From Salinicola avicenniae (lineage in GTDB: Bacteria; Pseudomonadota; Gammaproteobacteria; Pseudomonadales; Halomonadaceae): a DNA stretch of 64,000 nucleotides. This document shows positions 60,654 through 64,000 of the stretch, piece after piece (position 1 is the first letter of the stretch; every line of letters begins with the position of its first letter). Location of the stretch: assembly GCF_023736115.1 (NCBI RefSeq), contig NZ_JAKQZC010000002.1:434001-498000 (forward strand), read 5' to 3'. The notes beneath the pieces are model-generated. The model saw nothing but the letters and a program-made list of their open reading frames with translations. It searched no databases and was not told the DNA's origin. The translations under genes and the position numbers were made by a program.

Positions 60654-60681
60654 TTATCGGCCTTTTCCTACGCGAGCTTGA
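60654..60681 (-). promoter_or_regulatory. FliA (sigma-28) promoter of second chemoreceptor
   Basis: On the minus strand TCAAGCTC (60681-60674), 12 nt, then a perfect GCCGATAA (60661-60654), 31 nt before the ATG. The -35 is 5/8 and the spacing one over the optimum. Confidence 0.6.
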
Positions 60682-60904
60682 GAGCTGTCAGACAGCTTTT
60701 TTTTTCGACCCTGTTTCGCCACGCCCCGCCGGCGACTCGCTCGCCGCCCTGTTCTCGACAAATCGCCGCCTTGCTCCCGACAAATTGCGTTATCGACAAG
60801 CGTCGCTCGACGCCGCTGATCAACGGCCCGTTCAACCGACGCCAACGGACATAGCCAAGCCGGATTGTTATGCTGCCTCCTCATCCGATGTCAGAGATTG
60901 CTGC

Positions 60905-61597
60905 ATGCTGCCCTGGTTATCGCCCTCCGTGATTGCCTTCCCGCCGCCGTCGGAAGCGCTCGACGAGCCCGATGGGCTGCTGGCGGCCGGCGGCGCGCTG
61001 ACGCCAGCCTGGCTGGAAACCGCCTACCGCCACGGCATCTTTCCCTGGTACGCCGAGGGCCAACCCATACTCTGGTGGTCGCCCTCGCCCCGCATGGTGC
61101 TGTTTCCCGAAGAGGTTGTCGTTCGCCTCAGCCTGGCCAAGCGCCTACGCAATGGAGGTTTTTCGGTAACCTTCGACCAGGCCTTTTCGAGGGTGATCGG
61201 CGCCTGTGCGGAAGCCCGATCCGACGCCGAAGGCACCTGGATCGACGAGGCAATGGCAGCAGCCTATTGCAAGCTCCACCACGCCGGCCTGGCGCATAGC
61301 GTCGAGGTCTGGCGAGCAGGCCAACTGGTAGGCGGGCTCTACGGCGTATCACTAGGCAAGATCTTCTTTGGCGAATCGATGTTCAGCCGCTGCGCCGACG
61401 CCTCCAAGGTCGGGCTCGTTCATCTGGCGCGACATCTGGAACAACACAACTTCGCACTGATCGACTGCCAGATGCATACCGCCCATCTAGCCAGCATGGG
61501 CGCAAGAGAGATCGCTCGAGAGAGATTCCTCGACTATCTTGAACAAAACGTCAACGCACCTCAGCCGGCCTCCCTATGGCCAACGGAGTCTTCGTGA
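60905..61597 (+). CDS. aat: Leucyl/phenylalanyl-tRNA-protein transferase Aat
   Basis: 230 residues from ATG 60905. FPPPSEALDEPDGLLAAGGALTPAWLETAYRHGIFPWY, ILWWSPSPRMVLFPEE, and GLYGVSLGKIFFGESMFS followed by DCQMHTAHLASMGA are diagnostic. Adds Leu or Phe to N-terminal Lys/Arg so that ClpS-ClpAP degrades the protein. Overlaps bpt by 4 nt (GTGA); clpA lies close by, so the whole N-degron pathway is clustered. Confidence 0.96.
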   Translation: MLPWLSPSVIAFPPPSEALDEPDGLLAAGGALTPAWLETAYRHGIFPWYAEGQPILWWSPSPRMVLFPEEVVVRLSLAKRLRNGGFSVTFDQAFSRVIGACAEARSDAEGTWIDEAMAAAYCKLHHAGLAHSVEVWRAGQLVGGLYGVSLGKIFFGESMFSRCADASKVGLVHLARHLEQHNFALIDCQMHTAHLASMGAREIARERFLDYLEQNVNAPQPASLWPTESS

Positions 61598-62352
61598 GCA
61601 GCGACAATGCGAACAGCCCGCAGCGTCAGGCACGCGATCTTCGTTTCTTCCTGACGGTTCCCCATCCCTGCAGCTATCTTGAGGGCCGAGAGGCTACGAC
61701 GCTGTTTCTCGATCCGCAGGAGTCTCTGGCACCGGAAGTCTACGATGCCCTGACACTACTGGGCTTCCGGCGCAGTGGCAGCAACCTTTATCGCCCCCAC
61801 TGCGAAGCCTGCAGCGCCTGTATTTCGGTGCGTATTCCGGTCGACGATTTCATTCCCTCACGAACGCAGCGCAAGCTGATGCGACGCAACGCGGATCTGA
61901 CGCTGCGCCTGCGGCCGGTCGAGTTCAACGAGGAGCACTACGACCTCTACGCCGCCTACATTCGAGCCCGCCATGCCGACGGTGACATGCACCCGCCGAG
62001 TCGCGAGCAGTATCGAATGTTTCTGACGCGTTCCCACCCGTTCGCCAAGCTGATGGAGTTCCGGCTTGGCGATCACTTGATCGCCGTCGCTGCCACCGAC
62101 CTACTGAGTCATGGCCTGTCCGCCATCTACACCTTTTTTGATCCGGACCCGCTCTTCGAGCGCCGCTCGCTGGGCAGCTATGCCATTCTCAGTCAGATCG
62201 AACTAGCGCGTAAGCGCCACCTGCCCCACGTCTATCTCGGCTACTGGATACGCGACTGCCAGAAGATGCGCTACAAGGGCGACTACCAACCGCTGGAATA
62301 TCTCAACGGTGGACGCTGGCAGCGCGTGGTCCCCGCCGCGGCGTTGACCTGA
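61594..62352 (+). CDS. bpt: Aspartate/glutamate leucyltransferase Bpt
   Basis: 252 residues from GTG 61594, which overlaps the aat stop and has GGAG just upstream; ATG 61576 would lie inside aat. It has LTVPHPCSYLEGREATTLFLDP, LYRPHCEACSACISVRIPVDDF with the conserved CxxC pair, and YLGYWIRDCQKMRYKGDYQPLEYL near the end. Adds Leu to N-terminal Asp/Glu for ClpAP degradation. Coupled to aat. Confidence 0.95.
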   Translation: MSSDNANSPQRQARDLRFFLTVPHPCSYLEGREATTLFLDPQESLAPEVYDALTLLGFRRSGSNLYRPHCEACSACISVRIPVDDFIPSRTQRKLMRRNADLTLRLRPVEFNEEHYDLYAAYIRARHADGDMHPPSREQYRMFLTRSHPFAKLMEFRLGDHLIAVAATDLLSHGLSAIYTFFDPDPLFERRSLGSYAILSQIELARKRHLPHVYLGYWIRDCQKMRYKGDYQPLEYLNGGRWQRVVPAAALT

Positions 62353-62604
62353 GCCAGCCGGGTCATCGACACCGCGCCGGGAAGCAGAGGGTCCGTCGAA
62401 CATCAAACCCAGGGCTTTTGCAAGCCTGCACGCCGTGCTTTTTGCCTTCCCTTTCAAGATGGCCCATAATGTTGCGCACTTCAGGGCCCGGGTGGGCCGA
62501 AACGTCGTTGACCGCGGGTGGCCATCGCAGCCGTTCGCGGTGAATGACGTTGATTGACGCCCCTTTCGCGCCTCGAATTCAATCTTTCCAGAGGGATCGC
62601 CTAT

Positions 62605-62823
62605 ATGGCACGAGAAGATCATATCGAGATGGAAGGCGTCGTCGTCGACACGCTGCCCAATACCATGTTCCGCGTTGAGCTGGAGAACGGCCACGTCGTG
62701 ACAGCACACATCTCGGGCAAGATGCGCAAGAACTACATCCGCATCCTGACCGGCGACAAGGTCAAGGTCGAGCTGACCCCGTACGACCTCTCCAAGGGCC
62801 GCATCGTCTACCGCTCCCGCTGA
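62605..62823 (+). CDS. infA: Translation initiation factor IF-1
   Basis: 72 residues from ATG 62605 (GAGGGA upstream). [72 protein letters not shown] is a complete OB-fold IF-1. Stands after bpt with a ~250-bp gap and ends before a shared terminator with clpA. Confidence 0.97.
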   Translation: MAREDHIEMEGVVVDTLPNTMFRVELENGHVVTAHISGKMRKNYIRILTGDKVKVELTPYDLSKGRIVYRSR

Positions 62824-62940
62824 TCATAGAGACTCGGCTCTAGCGGCCTTTCCGCCCGGCCTGTCGGGAAGCCTTCCCGCCATTCCCGGCACCAGCCAGT
62901 CGCCCGCGCCAAGGGCCAATCCGAGAAGTCCCGAATCGAA

Positions 62941-62972
62941 AACGCCTCGCCATGTTGCCATGGCGAGGCGTT
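62941..62972. terminator. Bidirectional terminator between infA and clpA
   Basis: AACGCCTCGCCATG-TTGC-CATGGCGAGGCGTT, a perfect 14-bp stem between the convergent infA and clpA ends. Confidence 0.8.
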
Positions 62973-63018
62973 GTCGTTAACGGGGGCTTGACGCCCCCCA
63001 AGGCTTCGTAGTCGACGG

Positions 63019-64000
63019 TCAGGCGACCTCGGCCTCCGTTTCCAGCTGCAGCTCGTCGTTCTCGACGCGCACATGTACCACGCCGCCATTCTCGGCCAGG
63101 TCGCCGAACAGGATCATCTCCGCCAGAGGCTTCTTGAGCTTCTCCTGAAGCACTCGAGCCATGGGACGCGCCCCCATTTCCGGGTCGTAACCCTTCTCGG
63201 CCAGCCAGGCCCGCGCATCGTCGTCGACATCCAACTGCACGCGCTTCTCGTCCAGCTGCGCCTGCAGTTCAACCAGGAACTTGTCGACCACGTTGCGCAC
63301 GATCGACGGCTCGAGGCCGTGGAACTGGATGATGCCGTCGAGACGGTTGCGGAACTCCGGCGTAAAGGTGCGGCGAATCACTTCCATGCCATCAGTGGAA
63401 TGGTCCTGCGTCTGGAAACCGATCGAACGTCGCGAGATCTGCTCGGCGCCGGCATTCGAGGTCATGATGATGATCACGTGACGGAAATCGGCCTCGCGAC
63501 CGTTGTTGTCCGTCAGTCGGCCATGATCCATCACCTGCAGTAGCAGGTTGAAGACTTCGGGGTGCGCCTTTTCAATCTCGTCGAGCAGCAACACGCAGTG
63601 TGGCTGCTTGTTGATCGCTTCGGTCAGCAGACCACCCTGGTCATAGCCGACGTAGCCCGGGGGCGCACCGATCAGCCGCGATACGGTATGCCGCTCCATG
63701 TACTCGGACATGTCGAAGCGCACCAGCTCGATCCCCATCAGATGTGACAGCTGCCTGGCAACCTCGGTCTTGCCGACCCCGGTCGGCCCCGCGAAGAGGA
63801 AGCTGCCAACCGGCTTGTCGGGCGACTTGAGCCCCGCACGGGAGAGTTTGATGGCTGCCGACAGGCTGGTAATCGCCTCGTCCTGGCCAAAGACCAGCAT
63901 CTTCAGATCGCGCTCCAGATTCGAGAGCAACTTGCGGTCCGAGCTGGAGACGCTCTTTGGCGGAATTCGCGCGATCGACGCCACCACGGCTTCAACCTGA
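63019..64000 (-). CDS. clpA: ATP-dependent protease ATPase ClpA, C-terminal part
   Basis: Only the last ~327 residues are in the window; the gene continues past the right edge. This is the second AAA+ module: the IPPKSVSSSDRKLLSNLE linker, Walker A GPTGVGKTE, pore loop GAPPGYVGYDQGG, Walker B LLLDEIEKAHP, then MTSNAGAE and FTPEFRNRLDGIIQFH. The IGF/L-type ClpP contact follows in SIGFQTQD. ClpA unfolds N-degron substrates for ClpP, working with Aat and Bpt encoded nearby. Confidence 0.95.
   Translation of the reverse strand, partial: QVEAVVASIARIPPKSVSSSDRKLLSNLERDLKMLVFGQDEAITSLSAAIKLSRAGLKSPDKPVGSFLFAGPTGVGKTEVARQLSHLMGIELVRFDMSEYMERHTVSRLIGAPPGYVGYDQGGLLTEAINKQPHCVLLLDEIEKAHPEVFNLLLQVMDHGRLTDNNGREADFRHVIIIMTSNAGAEQISRRSIGFQTQDHSTDGMEVIRRTFTPEFRNRLDGIIQFHGLEPSIVRNVVDKFLVELQAQLDEKRVQLDVDDDARAWLAEKGYDPEMGARPMARVLQEKLKKPLAEMILFGDLAENGGVVHVRVENDELQLETEAEVA

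Overview
The window looks like chromosome of a GC-rich gammaproteobacterium, most likely a member of the Halomonadaceae (Halomonas/Salinicola/Kushneria type). This is inferred from recognised proteins (1,608-residue NAD-dependent glutamate dehydrogenase, QueF of the long type, RlmKL, PdxB, Rmf, TrmA) and from the conserved gammaproteobacterial neighbourhood lolA-ftsK-aat-bpt-infA-clpA. No rRNA gene or species marker was seen, so the genus is an inference.

Positions 1 to about 13,500, perhaps to 15,900, are one arm of a lambda-like prophage. The leftward early operon runs cro-like gene, small genes, O-like replication initiator (with iteron-like repeats inside its coding sequence), P-like protein, BRO antirepressor, zinc-ribbon proteins and VRR-NUC nuclease, and leaves the window at base 1 towards the presumed late genes. 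A LexA-type repressor (cI-like) is divergent from cro across three operators, and related operators recur 2.6 kb away at 7704-7777, mirroring lambda OR and OL. Between them, where lambda carries rexAB, sits a self-contained unit: a 514-residue membrane-anchored coiled-coil protein with a DUF4041-like region and a C-terminal GIY-YIG nuclease, the architecture of the anti-phage protein SNIPE. The right-hand arm holds an HTH protein, RdgC, an HNH endonuclease, small zinc proteins, an AlpA-like regulator and two exported proteins on the opposite strand. I find no integrase and no attachment repeat. Positions 13.5-15.9 kb are gene-poor, with strong terminators, a palindromic operator and remnants.

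Positions 16-26 kb are host sequence: a chemoreceptor with a FliA-type promoter, tRNA-Ser(GGA), a nitroreductase, queF, a YadGH-type ABC exporter, a divergent oxidoreductase/AraC pair and an MFS transporter. Positions 26.2-27.45 kb hold a tRNA operon with three copies of tRNA-Glu(TTC)-tRNA-Gly(GCC) behind a strong promoter, followed by 76-bp tandem repeats that each carry the 3' end of tRNA-Gly, resembling the rtT repeats of E. coli tyrT.

Positions 27.5-43 kb carry msrB, a YlqF-type GTPase, alaA, htpX, a DUF3455 protein beside an ECF sigma/anti-sigma pair, a CodB-like permease, a MarR regulator with a siderophore-reductase gene, pdxB, a WGR-like protein, rlmKL, rmf and pyrD. Positions 43-64 kb carry an exported repeat protein, NAD-GDH, trmA, murI, a LysR regulator, a degenerate hemerythrin, rarA, lolA, ftsK, a second chemoreceptor, aat, bpt, infA and the C-terminal part of clpA, which runs off the right edge.
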